Shown here piece by piece: positions 34,614 through 44,179 of a stretch of 64,000 nucleotides of DNA (position 1 is the stretch's first letter; each line of letters opens with the position of its first letter). Source of the DNA: Azoarcus indigens (GTDB lineage: Bacteria; Pseudomonadota; Gammaproteobacteria; Burkholderiales; Rhodocyclaceae); contig NZ_SNVV01000008.1 of the NCBI RefSeq assembly GCF_004361735.1, positions 62,001 to 126,000 of the forward strand, given 5' to 3'. A program made the translations under genes and the position numbers. Below the pieces are notes generated by a model. The model made no database searches, was not told the origin of the DNA, and saw only the letters and a program-made list of their open reading frames with translations.

Positions 34614-35477
34614 TCAACAGCCGATAGCGGACAGCTCCAGCCGGCCCTGCGCCACCGGCGGGCACCAGAAGTAGCCGCCAGTGAGCGGCCGGGTGAAGCG
34701 GTAGAGCGCGTCCACCACACCATCCTCGGCACCGCTCATGCGGTGCAGCTGGGCCTCGAAGGCGTCGAAGGACTTGCCGAAGGCGAGGAACAGCAGGCCG
34801 GCGTTGCGGCCCTCCGCCCAAGGCATGGAGCGGCGCAGCACGAAGGCTTCCGGGTCGAAATCCTCCTGCGCGGTGCGCTTGACGTGGGCGGACTCCGGCG
34901 CGTCTTCAAGCTCCTCGTTGTCCGAGCGGCGGCGGCCGATGGAATTGTCCTGGTCCTCGCCGCTCATGGCGTCGAAGCGGGCGAAGTCATGCCGCCAATG
35001 CTGGATGGCGGCGAAGCTGGCGCCGCTGGCATCGAAGGCCGCGGCCAGCGCCGCCTCGCCTTCCGGGTTCTCGGTGCCGTCCTCGTAGCCGGTCAGGTCG
35101 CGGCCTTCCTTGAAGCGGAAGGCATCGGTGCCGCGCTCCAGCAGCAGCGCCGGCGCCAGCGCCTGCTCGATGCCGCGGGCGCGCTCGAACAGTGCGCCAC
35201 GGTCATCGCCGCGCAGCCACACCCACAGGTCCCACGGCGTGGACGGCACCGCGACATCGCCCGCGCGGCCTTCCGGGAAGGCGCGCAGGCCTGCCACCTC
35301 CTTGCCGAGCGCCTGCACCAGCGGCAGGCCCAGGCCCACCACTACGCCATCGTCGATCTGCAGCGCGCGCAGCGCCTGCACGGACGCACCCAGTGCATCC
35401 GCCTGGGCGATGCGGAAGAACAGGTGTCTCGCCATCGAGGGAACCGGGGCCAGGATGCCCGGCTGGAAATCGCTCAT
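34614..35477 (-). CDS. DyP-type heme peroxidase
   Basis: The protein is 287 aa from the ATG at 35477 (MSDFQPGILAPVPSMARHLFFRI). The GxxDG motif of dye-decolourising peroxidases is GYEDG within GRDLTGYEDGTENP. The proximal His is expected in VKRTAQEDFDPEAFVLRRSMPWAEGRNAGLLFLAFGKS, and the distal Arg is in the following segment. Length and lack of signal peptide fit the cytoplasmic YfeX/class P (former B) group. It is not part of an obvious operon; the next upstream gene on the same strand is the CCA/HD-like protein gene, over 100 bp away. Confidence 0.9.
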   Translation of the reverse strand: MSDFQPGILAPVPSMARHLFFRIAQADALGASVQALRALQIDDGVVVGLGLPLVQALGKEVAGLRAFPEGRAGDVAVPSTPWDLWVWLRGDDRGALFERARGIEQALAPALLLERGTDAFRFKEGRDLTGYEDGTENPEGEAALAAAFDASGASFAAIQHWRHDFARFDAMSGEDQDNSIGRRRSDNEELEDAPESAHVKRTAQEDFDPEAFVLRRSMPWAEGRNAGLLFLAFGKSFDAFEAQLHRMSGAEDGVVDALYRFTRPLTGGYFWCPPVAQGRLELSAIGC

Positions 35478-35585
35478 GACAACTCCAGTGAGAGTGAAGG
35501 GAGAAAGAGGAGGCTGATGCGCAGCCGGAGCGCGCGCGGCGGCGGGCATGGTACAGGCTGCCGCGGCGGCACGACATGCGCAAGA

Positions 35586-36488
35586 TCAGAAGCCGTCCGC
35601 CGCCGGCGGCGCCCAGCGTTCTGAGCGCAGCGCCGCCGCCACCGCCATCGCCCGCGCCTGCTGCAGGGCGGCGGCGGCCTCCTCCGGGTCGCCCTCGCCG
35701 GAGAAGACGGCCGCTGCGTCCACCTCACGACAGGCGCGCAGCGCCAGCCGCAGCATCGGCGCCTTGGGATAGCGGCGGCTGGCGCGGCCGGGAAAGGCGC
35801 GGAAATCGCATTCACACAGGCACAGCAGGCGCTCGAAACGCTCCTCGCGCTCGAAGGCGTCCACCCGCTCCAGCAGGGCGGCGATGGAACCGGCGCGCAT
35901 TTCCGCCGCCCGGTGCACCCGCTCGCACTCTGCCAGCGCCAGCAGGGCCAGGTCGCGGTACTCGGCCGGCAGCCGGTTGCGCTCGCAGATAGCCTCGATG
36001 CGGGGCCGGCCGCGCTCCATGTGGCGGTAGTGCGCCGGCAGATGCTCCCGCGGCGAATCCGACTTGCCGACGTTGAACACCAGCGCGGCAAACCGCAGCG
36101 CCGCCGGCGCTCCACAGCGCGCCGCCTCGTCCACCACCCGCAGCAGGTGCTCGCCGATGTCCACCTCCGCCGGATCGTCCGCGCTTTGTGGCACACCGAA
36201 CAAGGCATCAACTTCGGGCAGGAACACCGCCAATGCACCGCAATCGCGCAGCACCCGCAGCATGCGCGAGGGCGCGACCGCCAGCAGCCCGCGCTCGAAC
36301 TCCGCCCATAGCGCCACATCGCCGGCAGTCAGCAGCGCACCGTCGGCCACCGCCTTGCGCATCAGGCCCAGGGTTTCACCGTCCATGCCCGCGCCATCCC
36401 CCGCCGTCAGCGCCGCCAGCCGCATCAGGTTGAGGCCGGGATCGGCAGGCGGCGGCTCGGGAAGGCCACGGAGGAAATCAGCGCACAT
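35586..36488 (-). CDS. CCA-adding-enzyme-like protein lacking the nucleotidyltransferase domain, degenerate HD
   Basis: The protein is about 300 aa from ATG 36488 (MCADFLRGLPEPPPADPGLNLMRLAALTAGDG). From about residue 50 it matches the C-terminal half of proteobacterial Cca: GDVALWAEFERGLLAVAPSRMLRVLRDCGALAVFLPEVDALFGVPQ, and then RFAALVFNVGKSDSPREHLPAHYRHMERGRP. The catalytic HD dyad of the family (normally VHDLGK) has become FNVGK, so phosphohydrolase activity is unlikely. The N-terminal head with the nucleotidyltransferase Gly-Ser and Asp-x-Asp motifs is absent, and no such domain lies upstream. It could be a tRNA-binding or regulatory relic. The reading frame is intact and its codon use is normal, so it is not an obvious pseudogene. 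The start codon has no clear ribosome-binding site. Confidence 0.72.
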   Translation of the reverse strand: MCADFLRGLPEPPPADPGLNLMRLAALTAGDGAGMDGETLGLMRKAVADGALLTAGDVALWAEFERGLLAVAPSRMLRVLRDCGALAVFLPEVDALFGVPQSADDPAEVDIGEHLLRVVDEAARCGAPAALRFAALVFNVGKSDSPREHLPAHYRHMERGRPRIEAICERNRLPAEYRDLALLALAECERVHRAAEMRAGSIAALLERVDAFEREERFERLLCLCECDFRAFPGRASRRYPKAPMLRLALRACREVDAAAVFSGEGDPEEAAAALQQARAMAVAAALRSERWAPPAADGF

Positions 36489-36660
36489 GGAGAGGACCGG
36501 GAGCTTGAATCCCCGAGGGCGAGCAAGATGCGCGCCATTTGGCGCAGCGCCAGAGCCGACCCGGCTCTCATGTGCGGTTGTGCGCTGGGCAGCGGCAAGA
36601 TCCTGCAGGGCACCGACCGAACACGAGTGCTCAACGCGTGGTGAAGCGCGTCGTGGCAGT

Positions 36661-37830
36661 TCAAATCTGCCGCCTGAGTTCCCCCAGCGACAGTGCGACA
36701 CGCTCCACCACCCCTACCCAACCGCCCCACTCCTTCTGCCGGAAAAGCCGCATGGAGGGGTACCAGGGCGAGTCTTCGCGCTCCAGCAGCCAGCGCCAGT
36801 CGGGCAGGAAAGGGAGCATCACCCAGGCGGGGCGGCCGAGGGCGCCGGCGAGGTGTACCGGCGAGCTGTCGATGGAGATCAGCAGGTCCACCTCGCTCAG
36901 GATGGCGGCGGTGTCCTCGAAATCGCGGATGTCGGCGCTCAGGCTCACCACCGGCATGCCGGGCGGTGGCGTCAGCGCCTGGGCTTCGGCCGGGCCTTTC
37001 TGGATGGAGAACAGGCTGACGCCGGCTTGCGCCAGGGGTTTGAGCATCTCCAGCGTCATCGAGCGGTTGGCGTCGTTGGGGTGCGAGGGGCGGCCGGCCC
37101 ACAGGAAGGCGATTTTCAGGCCCGGATAGGGCGCGAGGCGTTCCCGCCAGACGGCGCGCCGCTCGGGCAGCGCCTGCAGGTAGGGCATGGGCTCGCCGGG
37201 CAGATCGGCCAGCTGCAGGCCCATGATCATCGGCAGGCTCATCAGTTCGCAGTGGAAGTCGAAGGCCGGCGGCAGGTCGCCGCGCAGGGTGATCCCGTCA
37301 TGCCCCTGCATGCGGCTGGCCAGGCCGGCGGTTTCACGATTGACATCGAAAACGAGACGCGCCTGGCTGCGTGCCTGGGCCCAGGCCACCATGCGCATGA
37401 ACTGGAAGGTATCGCCGTAACCCTGTTCATCGTGGATCAGCAGCGTCTTGCCAGGGATGGGCCTGCCATCCCAGCGCGGCCTCTGCACTTTGCGCTCGAT
37501 GCGGCTGGTATGCGGCAGGCTGTAGCGGAAGGCGTATTCCCGCCAGCCCCGTTCGAAGTCGCCCAACAGCAGCCGGGTTTCGGCCAGATCGAAGCGGACG
37601 GCGAGATCGCCGGGCATCTGGTCCGCCACCATCTGCTGTATCGGCAGCGACTCCGCCACCCTGCCCTGTACCCGCAGGGCGTGGGCGAGCAGCAGCCACA
37701 GCGACACCGGCCCCGAGCCGCTGGCCAGATGCGGCTTGATCCAGGCCTCGACCTCGGCGCCACGGCCGGCGGCCAGCAAGGCGCGCAGTTGCGGCTCGAC
37801 AGCGGCGAGATTGATGGGGGCTGCGTTCAT
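36661..37830 (-). CDS. TPR-containing glycosyltransferase-like protein (GT9/heptosyltransferase type)
   Basis: The protein is 389 aa. The first 110 residues are helical and TPR-like. The glycosyltransferase-like part begins near LLIHDEQGYGDTFQFMRMVAWAQ, resembling the GDT(I/L)QF segment of TPR-linked glycosyltransferases. It ends with the heptosyltransferase-like block LLISIDSSPVHLAGALGRPAWVMLPFLPDWRWLLEREDSPWYPSMRLFRQ. Such proteins modify surface proteins or polysaccharides. It follows the TPR-sulfotransferase gene by 14 bp, and both lie downstream of an autotransporter gene. Donor and acceptor are unknown. Confidence 0.82.
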   Translation of the reverse strand: MNAAPINLAAVEPQLRALLAAGRGAEVEAWIKPHLASGSGPVSLWLLLAHALRVQGRVAESLPIQQMVADQMPGDLAVRFDLAETRLLLGDFERGWREYAFRYSLPHTSRIERKVQRPRWDGRPIPGKTLLIHDEQGYGDTFQFMRMVAWAQARSQARLVFDVNRETAGLASRMQGHDGITLRGDLPPAFDFHCELMSLPMIMGLQLADLPGEPMPYLQALPERRAVWRERLAPYPGLKIAFLWAGRPSHPNDANRSMTLEMLKPLAQAGVSLFSIQKGPAEAQALTPPPGMPVVSLSADIRDFEDTAAILSEVDLLISIDSSPVHLAGALGRPAWVMLPFLPDWRWLLEREDSPWYPSMRLFRQKEWGGWVGVVERVALSLGELRRQI

Positions 37831-37844
37831 CCGTGTCCAGGGCC

Positions 37845-39968
37845 TCAGCCGATGCGGCCTGCTTCCGCCGGTTTGCCCTCCACGCCTTCAACACCCAGCG
37901 CGGCCAGCAGGGGCCCGAGTTGCCGGGCATAGGGCTTCCACCGGCCGACGCTGCTGTTGAACAGGGGCTGGCGGACTTGATTGACGCTGGCGGTTCTGAC
38001 CAGCCGGCGGGTCTGGTGGAAGTCCAGGCAGGCCGGACTCCACTCCAGCCCGCAGAACGCCAGCAGGCGGCGGACGCCGCCTTCCAGGTCGGCCACCAGT
38101 TCCTCGTATTCGATCTCGAGGAAGCGGTCTGCCGGCAGTACTGCCCGCCAGTGCGTCATCAGGCGCTCGTAGGCGCGGTAGAACAGGCCAAGTTCGGTCT
38201 GGTCGTAGGCGAACAGTTGCTCGCGGGTGAAGAGCTTGGAATAGCAGGACAGGCAGGTGTCCACCGGGTTGCGCCGCACATGGATGATGCGGGCCCCAGG
38301 GAGGATGCGGTTGATGAAGCCGGCGTGGAAGAAGTTCGAGGGCATCTTGTCCACCAGGTACGCATGGCTGCCCGCCCGCGTCCGCAGGCTTTCCAGATAG
38401 CGCCGGCCCAGCGCGGCCTCCGCCTCCGGTGCCATTTGCGCTGCGCTGCCGGGATAGGACGGCACGCGCTGCGTCAGGTGAGGGATGTCCGCCAGCTCGC
38501 CGGCACCGAATACCAGCGGATGGGACGCCAGGATCTGCTCCACCAGCGAGGTGCCCGAGCGCGGCATGCCCAGCACGAACAAGGCGGCCTCGCTGCCGGC
38601 CACCGCCTCGCCCGGCCGCGCCATCGCCTCCGCAGAGAAGGCGGCGGCAATGGATGCCATCCATTGCTCGGTGGCGGCGCTGTCATAGGAGAAAGTCGCG
38701 CGCTTGTTGCGGTTGGCCTCGTCCAGGTAGGCAAAGGCCCGCTCCGCTTCGCCGAGGTCCATCCAGGCCTTGGCGAGGGCGAAACCGAGGGCGATGCGGT
38801 CATTGAGCGCCTGCACGCCCCCCGTCGCCAGCAGCGCTTCCATCGCCTCGAGCGCCGGGTCGTCCGCCGTGGTGAAGCGGTGTAGGTCGGAGAAGTTGAA
38901 CCATGCCCCCGCCGCACGCGGAAAACGCGCGAGCAGCGCGGCGAAAGCCTGTTCCGCCTTATCCCGCTCGCCCAGTTCCATCAGCAGGCTGGCACGGTTG
39001 AGCAGCGCCTTTTCCGGCGCGAAACCCAGGGACGCGGCCGCCCGCTCGAACGCGGCCAGGGCCTCGGCGGTGTTGCCGCGGGCCTGCAGCACTTCTCCCA
39101 GGGCGTTCTGGGCCTCGCCATTCTCCGGCACGCTGGCGACCGCCCTGCGGACTTCGACCAGCGCCTCGTCCAGCCGATTCAGGTAGCTCAGGGCTTTCGC
39201 CTTTACCACCATGGCGCCGACATGCAGCGGAGCAAAGTTCGCCAAGGCGTCGGCCCAGCGCAGCGCCTGCTCGTAACGGCCGGCGGCCAGCTCCGCGGCA
39301 CCCGCGTTGATGTAGGCGTCGGCCAGCCGGGGATTGATGTTGATGGCACGACGGGCATCGGCCAGGGCTTCGTCCAGCAGCCCCAGCTCGGTCAGCAGGT
39401 TGGCCCGATTGCTGAAGGCTTCGGCATAGGCCGGCGCCAGGGCCAGCGCCGCCTCATAACAACGGCGGGCTTCCGCCAGCCTGCCCATGCGCTTGAGGGT
39501 GTTGCCGAGGTTGTTGTGGGCCTCGGGCGAGCCCGGTTGCAGGGCGGCCACCCGCTCCAGGCAATGCAGGCTTTCCTCCAGCTTGCCGGCCTCCTGCAGG
39601 ATGATGCCGAGGTTGTTCCAGCCCGCCACCAGTGTGCTTTCCAGCGTCACCGCCCGCCGCGCCGCCCGCTCGGCCTCTTCCAGCAGCCCCTTCTGCCTGC
39701 ACATCTCGGCCAGGTTGCTGAGGAAGGCGGCCGGCACCCGGGGTGCGAGGCAGGCCTTGCGCAGGTGGTCGATGGCGAGGTCGAGATTGCCGTAGGCATG
39801 CGCCATCAGGCCCATCAGGTGCAGGGCGTCGGACTGCCCCGGCCACAATGCCAGCACATGCTGGCACAGCCGCTCCGCCTGGTCGGCATGGCCCGCGTTC
39901 CAGTGCGCCTGGGCCTGTCCAAGCGCCTGCTCCACGGTTATCTGCTGGGGTTGCTGAGGTGAGGTCAT
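37845..39968 (-). CDS. TPR-repeat sulfotransferase
   Basis: The protein is 707 aa. About residues 10-380 form tandem TPR units (repeats of AWNNLGxxLxxxGxxEEAxxxxxxA type, such as VAGWNNLGIILQEAGKLEESLHCLERVA and PEAHNNLGNTLKRMGRLAEARRCYEAAL). The C-terminal sulfotransferase domain has the PAPS 5'-phosphosulfate loop FVLGMPRSGTSLVEQILASHP (about residue 467) and the 3'-phosphate motif HVRRNPVDTCLSCYSKLF. Similar TPR-sulfotransferase proteins are widespread in proteobacteria with few known substrates; a protein-tyrosine or glycan target is possible. It is 190 bp downstream of the autotransporter gene. Confidence 0.88.
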   Translation of the reverse strand: MTSPQQPQQITVEQALGQAQAHWNAGHADQAERLCQHVLALWPGQSDALHLMGLMAHAYGNLDLAIDHLRKACLAPRVPAAFLSNLAEMCRQKGLLEEAERAARRAVTLESTLVAGWNNLGIILQEAGKLEESLHCLERVAALQPGSPEAHNNLGNTLKRMGRLAEARRCYEAALALAPAYAEAFSNRANLLTELGLLDEALADARRAININPRLADAYINAGAAELAAGRYEQALRWADALANFAPLHVGAMVVKAKALSYLNRLDEALVEVRRAVASVPENGEAQNALGEVLQARGNTAEALAAFERAAASLGFAPEKALLNRASLLMELGERDKAEQAFAALLARFPRAAGAWFNFSDLHRFTTADDPALEAMEALLATGGVQALNDRIALGFALAKAWMDLGEAERAFAYLDEANRNKRATFSYDSAATEQWMASIAAAFSAEAMARPGEAVAGSEAALFVLGMPRSGTSLVEQILASHPLVFGAGELADIPHLTQRVPSYPGSAAQMAPEAEAALGRRYLESLRTRAGSHAYLVDKMPSNFFHAGFINRILPGARIIHVRRNPVDTCLSCYSKLFTREQLFAYDQTELGLFYRAYERLMTHWRAVLPADRFLEIEYEELVADLEGGVRRLLAFCGLEWSPACLDFHQTRRLVRTASVNQVRQPLFNSSVGRWKPYARQLGPLLAALGVEGVEGKPAEAGRIG

Positions 39969-40158
39969 GGCTGGACTGGGCGGAATGGGAGCGTATGACT
40001 ATAGAGCACCGGAAAGGCGACCGAGACAGGTCTGCCACGGGAAACGCAGGCCACCTGCCTTTCCCGACAGCGCGGGACCGACAGGTGGCCAGGGGCATCG
40101 CGGGGGCCGGGCATCACCGCGACCGCGGCTCCGCCCGACATGCAGGGAAGAAGCGGGA

Positions 40159-43100
40159 TCAGAAATCCCAGCTGGCGCGCAGCACCCCGGTGTGAGCCTG
40201 GTAGGCATGGCGGAAGTCGCCGTTGTACTCCAGCCGCAGCTTGACGCCGTTCTTCTTGTCCAGCGTCGCGCCCACCCCCACGGTGACGCCATCCGCACTC
40301 AGCCTGGCGGAGGATGAAGTGAAGGCGACGCCGCCCATCGCGCCATTGGTACGAATCGCTCCGTCCTCGTACTCGTGCAGCCAGGCCACCTTCACATCGG
40401 GCGCAAGCCGGCCGGCTGCGGTATCAAAGCTGGCAGAGAGTTTCACGCCCAGTTCCTGGGTCAGCACGTCGGTGCTGAGGTGATCCACCTTGAGATTGGC
40501 AGCGCCGGCGCCGTGTTCGGTGTAGCCGTCGTTCTCCAGCCGCGCGGCCATCAGGCTGAACTGCGGTGTCAGGGTGAGGTTCTGGTTGAGCGGGAAGTCG
40601 TAGCCCACCGTGACCTGGCCGAGGTATTGCTCGCCGTCGTAGTCGGCCTTGGCCTTGACCCCGAGGAAGTCGATACGGCGGCTCTGGTCATAGCGGTTGA
40701 CGCCGATGCCGAGCTGCCCGGCGATCGACAGCCGGCCATCTGCCCAATCCGGCTGCCACAGGCTGTAGGCGGTGAGCTGGTAGGTATCCGCCTGCGTCTT
40801 GCTGCCGGAGGAAACGCCCCTGCCGTCGAGATCGTTCCGTATCCAGCTGAAGGCCAGGCCGGCCATGAAGCGGGGGCTGGCGTACCAGTCGGCGCCGATC
40901 ACGAAGCCGGCGCTGCTCGCACGATAGCCAGCCGCCCGGTGGGAGTTGTCGCGCTCGGCCACACCGCCCACCAGTTCGCCCCAAAACGCACCGCGCTGGC
41001 CGAGCAGGCCATCGCCGGAGGACTGGCCAGTCATGCCCGCCATCTGGGCGACGGCGTTTCGATCACTGCCATTCATCGCACCAGCGATCATCTGTTGATG
41101 CTGGCCTATCGCCATCGCCACCGGCTTCACCGCGGTGGTAATCAGCTGCGGCGTCAGCTGATTGGGGGCCAACTGCGCCACGCCCACCTGCTGTTCGCCC
41201 TCGGACAGGGCACCCAGCGGCGCCAGCACATCGGATTGGAAGGCCGCGGCTGCCGGGGTGACGCCGCTGCTGGAGGCGATTGCCGCAATCCTGTCCAGCG
41301 CCACGCCCATGCCAGTGGCGAAGCCGCCCTGCTGCTGGCCGATACGGGTGTAGTCCGTGGTCGGAACGCCTCCCCCGTCTCCCACCGTCAGCACCAGTTG
41401 GGTGTTGCCGCCGACCGTGACCAGGCTGCCAGTGACCACATAGCCGCTGGCGTAGTAGGACAGGTTGCCGAGGCTCAGGCCGCTGCCTGCGGAAACGATG
41501 GTGTAAGTGCCCTCCTGCACGCTGCCGCCGCCCAATGCCCGCATGTTGATGAACCCGCCGGTCAGCGACGCATTGTCGCTGACGAGCAGGTTGCCGTAGC
41601 TGGATGACGAAACACCAATGAGCAGCCCACCGGCGCTCTGGGTGTAGTTACCGGTGATGCTGATCGCCTCATTGACCATCAGCACGCCGTTATTCACGAC
41701 CGAATGGGAGCCGACGTTGATGTTGCTGTTCAGCAACTGCACGCCCCCTCCGAGGAACAGCACATTCGCGGCGGTACTGCTGATGGTGCCAATGCCACCG
41801 GCGTAACCGGTCAGCGTGCCAGGTGCCGAGATGGTTCCACCTGTGAAGCTCAACGCGTTCGTTGAGGTATTGACGATGTTGCCGGCGATCACGCCAGCAT
41901 TCCGGATCGTGCCCAACTGCCCGGACGAAAAGATCGCATTGACGCTGCCGCTCACCAGCCCCTCGTTATGAAGCAACCCGATGGTGCCGTCATTCACGAT
42001 ACCGAGCAGCCCCTGGATCGTCCCCGAGGAATTCAACTCGGAAATACTGGAGGCCGACCCGTAGTTGTAGACGCCTATCGTACCGCCGACGATGGAGCCA
42101 TCGTTGCTGATGGTGCCTATGCTGCCCAGGTTCCTGACCCCCGCTCCCACCCCGATCAAGGCACCGGAATTGGTCAGCGTGCCGAGGGTGCCGGTCGAGG
42201 CAACATAGATCGGATTGAATGCATTCAGCGTGCCGCTGTTGCTCAGCGTCGCCAGCGAGCCGCCAATGTAATTGTTGCCCCCTGCCAGGGAGAGGCTGTT
42301 TCCCGTCACCGAGCCGGCGAGCTCCAGCCCTTCCACATCCGAGGCATAGCTGAGGCCGGTAAAGGTGGAACCGGAACCACCGCTCACCACGAGCACGCTG
42401 CCTTGATTGACAAGGTTATTGGCATTGGCGGAAAAACCGCCCAATTCGATCTCACCGCCAGTGATATTGGCCGCACCGGTCACCGTCAGCCCGGCGGATG
42501 AAGACTCGAGTTGCAGCGAGCCCGTCGTCTGGAGATAGGCGCCCGTCATCGTGACCTGATTGCTCAGCAGCAGCTGGGCGCCGGTATTGGCAATCGTATG
42601 GCCGGTGGCAACGATATTGTCATTCAGCAGCAACGCACCATCACTGAAGACGACATCCGCGGCGGTGCTGGTGATCGTTCCCTTGTCGGCGGATCCCGTT
42701 CCGCCGCTGGCGCCGGTCAAGGTGCCGATAGTGCCGCCGATTCCGCCCACGATGGTGAGCGCATTGGCGGAAGTATTGCTGATATTGCCCGCGATCAAAC
42801 CCGAATTGACCACAGCGCCTATGGTGCCTGCCCCGTCATTCTGGATTGCCGTCGCGGCGCTGAGGGTGCCGCTATTGCTCAGCGTACCGATGCTGCCGGA
42901 ATTGGAAACACCTATACCGCCGGAACTAACGATGAAGCCATCGTTGTCGATTGAATCGATATGGCCTTGAGCTGAATTCCATATGCCGGCCTGATCACCA
43001 GCGATCGTCCCCCCGGTGTTCTCCACGCTGATTATGGTGGCGTCGTTACCGATCCCATAAAGGGGGCCGCTGATCATCCCGGAGTTGGTGACGGTCCCAA

Positions 43101-43746
43101 TCGTAGATCCGCCGTAATTGAAAATACCGGACGAATTACTGGTTATGGTTCCGCCTGCCTGATTCTCTATGAGGCCGATATACCCGCCATTGCCGTTGAC
43201 GATGCCGTTGCTTGTCAAAGTGCCGGAGCCACTCCCGGTGATCAGGCCGGCATTGATGATGGTGCCTATCGTGCCGCTGGTGGCGTCGCCAATGAAACCA
43301 CTATTACTGATGCCAGCGTATTGGCCGACTATGGTTCCGCTAATCTGGTTGTGGATCAGGCCTATAGTCGCCACATTGTGAATAGCGGCCGACTGTGCAG
43401 CCGACGCAGAAAGGGTCCCCGCATTGGACAGGGTGCCTATGCTGCCACCCGCATTTAAGAAGGCTCTGTCGCTCCCGCTGATCACGCCGTCATTGATCAG
43501 GGAGTCGAGGATGGACGAGGTACTCTGAAGACCCACCGCTCCACCCGAGATGGTGGAGCTCACAGCAATAGTCAGGCTGGTCAGGCCGCTGCCGACGAAA
43601 GCCGGTCCATCACATGCAAGCCCGCTGGTATCGAATACCGCTGTATTGATCGTGCCGCAGGGCGCCGCCTGTGCCGGATGATGTGCCAGGACAGCCAGGG
43701 ATAGCCCCAGCAGTGAAGTCGTTGCCGGCAGGTTGTTCCTCTTCAA
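40159..43746 (-). CDS. Autotransporter (type Va) with a repetitive beta-helix passenger
   Basis: The protein is 1195 aa. The start is a TTG at 43746 with an AGGAG site seven bases upstream; no ATG is better placed. A signal peptide (MKRNNLPATTSLLGLSLAVLAHHPAQA-APCG) leads into a passenger of about 800 residues made of imperfect repeats of the IGTLSNSGTLSA / GTIGTIINAGLI type, typical of a beta-helix adhesin. The autotransporter beta-barrel occupies about the last 270 residues (from QRGAFWGELVGGVAERDN) and ends in RASWDF with the terminal Phe required for BAM recognition. Downstream transferase genes could modify the passenger (inference). Confidence 0.92.
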   Translation of the reverse strand: MKRNNLPATTSLLGLSLAVLAHHPAQAAPCGTINTAVFDTSGLACDGPAFVGSGLTSLTIAVSSTISGGAVGLQSTSSILDSLINDGVISGSDRAFLNAGGSIGTLSNAGTLSASAAQSAAIHNVATIGLIHNQISGTIVGQYAGISNSGFIGDATSGTIGTIINAGLITGSGSGTLTSNGIVNGNGGYIGLIENQAGGTITSNSSGIFNYGGSTIGTVTNSGMISGPLYGIGNDATIISVENTGGTIAGDQAGIWNSAQGHIDSIDNDGFIVSSGGIGVSNSGSIGTLSNSGTLSAATAIQNDGAGTIGAVVNSGLIAGNISNTSANALTIVGGIGGTIGTLTGASGGTGSADKGTITSTAADVVFSDGALLLNDNIVATGHTIANTGAQLLLSNQVTMTGAYLQTTGSLQLESSSAGLTVTGAANITGGEIELGGFSANANNLVNQGSVLVVSGGSGSTFTGLSYASDVEGLELAGSVTGNSLSLAGGNNYIGGSLATLSNSGTLNAFNPIYVASTGTLGTLTNSGALIGVGAGVRNLGSIGTISNDGSIVGGTIGVYNYGSASSISELNSSGTIQGLLGIVNDGTIGLLHNEGLVSGSVNAIFSSGQLGTIRNAGVIAGNIVNTSTNALSFTGGTISAPGTLTGYAGGIGTISSTAANVLFLGGGVQLLNSNINVGSHSVVNNGVLMVNEAISITGNYTQSAGGLLIGVSSSSYGNLLVSDNASLTGGFINMRALGGGSVQEGTYTIVSAGSGLSLGNLSYYASGYVVTGSLVTVGGNTQLVLTVGDGGGVPTTDYTRIGQQQGGFATGMGVALDRIAAIASSSGVTPAAAAFQSDVLAPLGALSEGEQQVGVAQLAPNQLTPQLITTAVKPVAMAIGQHQQMIAGAMNGSDRNAVAQMAGMTGQSSGDGLLGQRGAFWGELVGGVAERDNSHRAAGYRASSAGFVIGADWYASPRFMAGLAFSWIRNDLDGRGVSSGSKTQADTYQLTAYSLWQPDWADGRLSIAGQLGIGVNRYDQSRRIDFLGVKAKADYDGEQYLGQVTVGYDFPLNQNLTLTPQFSLMAARLENDGYTEHGAGAANLKVDHLSTDVLTQELGVKLSASFDTAAGRLAPDVKVAWLHEYEDGAIRTNGAMGGVAFTSSSARLSADGVTVGVGATLDKKNGVKLRLEYNGDFRHAYQAHTGVLRASWDF

Positions 43747-44179
43747 TGTCCCTCTCCTATTGTCCTATGCCCAGTAGCCCACAAGCGAAACCGGACTCAT
43801 CTCCAGCCGGATGCCATCGACCACTTCATCCAGAAAGGATTTGGCCGTGGATTTCGGAGTATAAAAGACAAAAGCTCGCCCAAACCATGCCGGTGACAAG
43901 CCCGCAACATTCCACAGCGGAATGGCCTAATTCCCGCGGACGCGAAAAGGGAGGTCCAATGTGCAATCCTGCTGGCGCCGCCCCGGCACGGAGCGCATCC
44001 CTTTCCGTCGGAGCAGGCAACCTGGCGCAATATTCAGCCTTTAAGAACCCGAAAGCTGCCAGCGCGCATGGAATGCAGCACCTTCAATGCAAATTGCATG
44101 GAAACGCATGGGGAAATCGAAGCCAGATTCATCCTGAAGGCCGGAAATGACAAAGGCCCTTGCGGGCCTCGATGAATTC
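43747..44179. other. Gene-free stretch upstream of the autotransporter gene
   Basis: The 433 bp between the autotransporter start and the tRNA-Ser gene hold no supported gene. A 77-codon open frame on the minus strand (43797-44030) has no family features and an arginine/cysteine-rich composition. The base composition is less GC-rich than the surroundings, as expected for a promoter region. The only other element is the hairpin downstream of the tRNA at 44154-44169. Confidence 0.45.
44154..44169 (-). terminator. Hairpin after the tRNA-Ser gene
   Basis: On the minus strand AGGCCC-GCAA-GGGCCT is followed by TTG, 10 bp beyond the tRNA CCA end. Short stem with a GNRA loop and a very short T-tract; probably ends the tRNA transcript. 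Confidence 0.5.

Noticed and set aside
36655-36671. T-arm-like stem-loop GGCAG-TTCAAAT-CTGCC resembling a tRNA 3' part
   Set aside because: It overlaps the 3' end of the TPR-glycosyltransferase gene (stop at 36661-36663), and no matching acceptor, D or anticodon arm exists upstream. A second similar loop near 36500 on the minus strand also lacks the other arms.
41400-43600. Regularly repeated short DNA motifs that could suggest a CRISPR or satellite array
   Set aside because: The repeats are degenerate, in frame, and encode the beta-helix passenger repeats of the autotransporter. There are no constant repeats with unique spacers and no cas genes.
43797-44030. 77-codon open frame on the minus strand between tRNA-Ser and the autotransporter
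   Set aside because: No ribosome-binding site, no family features and a composition unlike the neighbours. It lies in the promoter region of the autotransporter.
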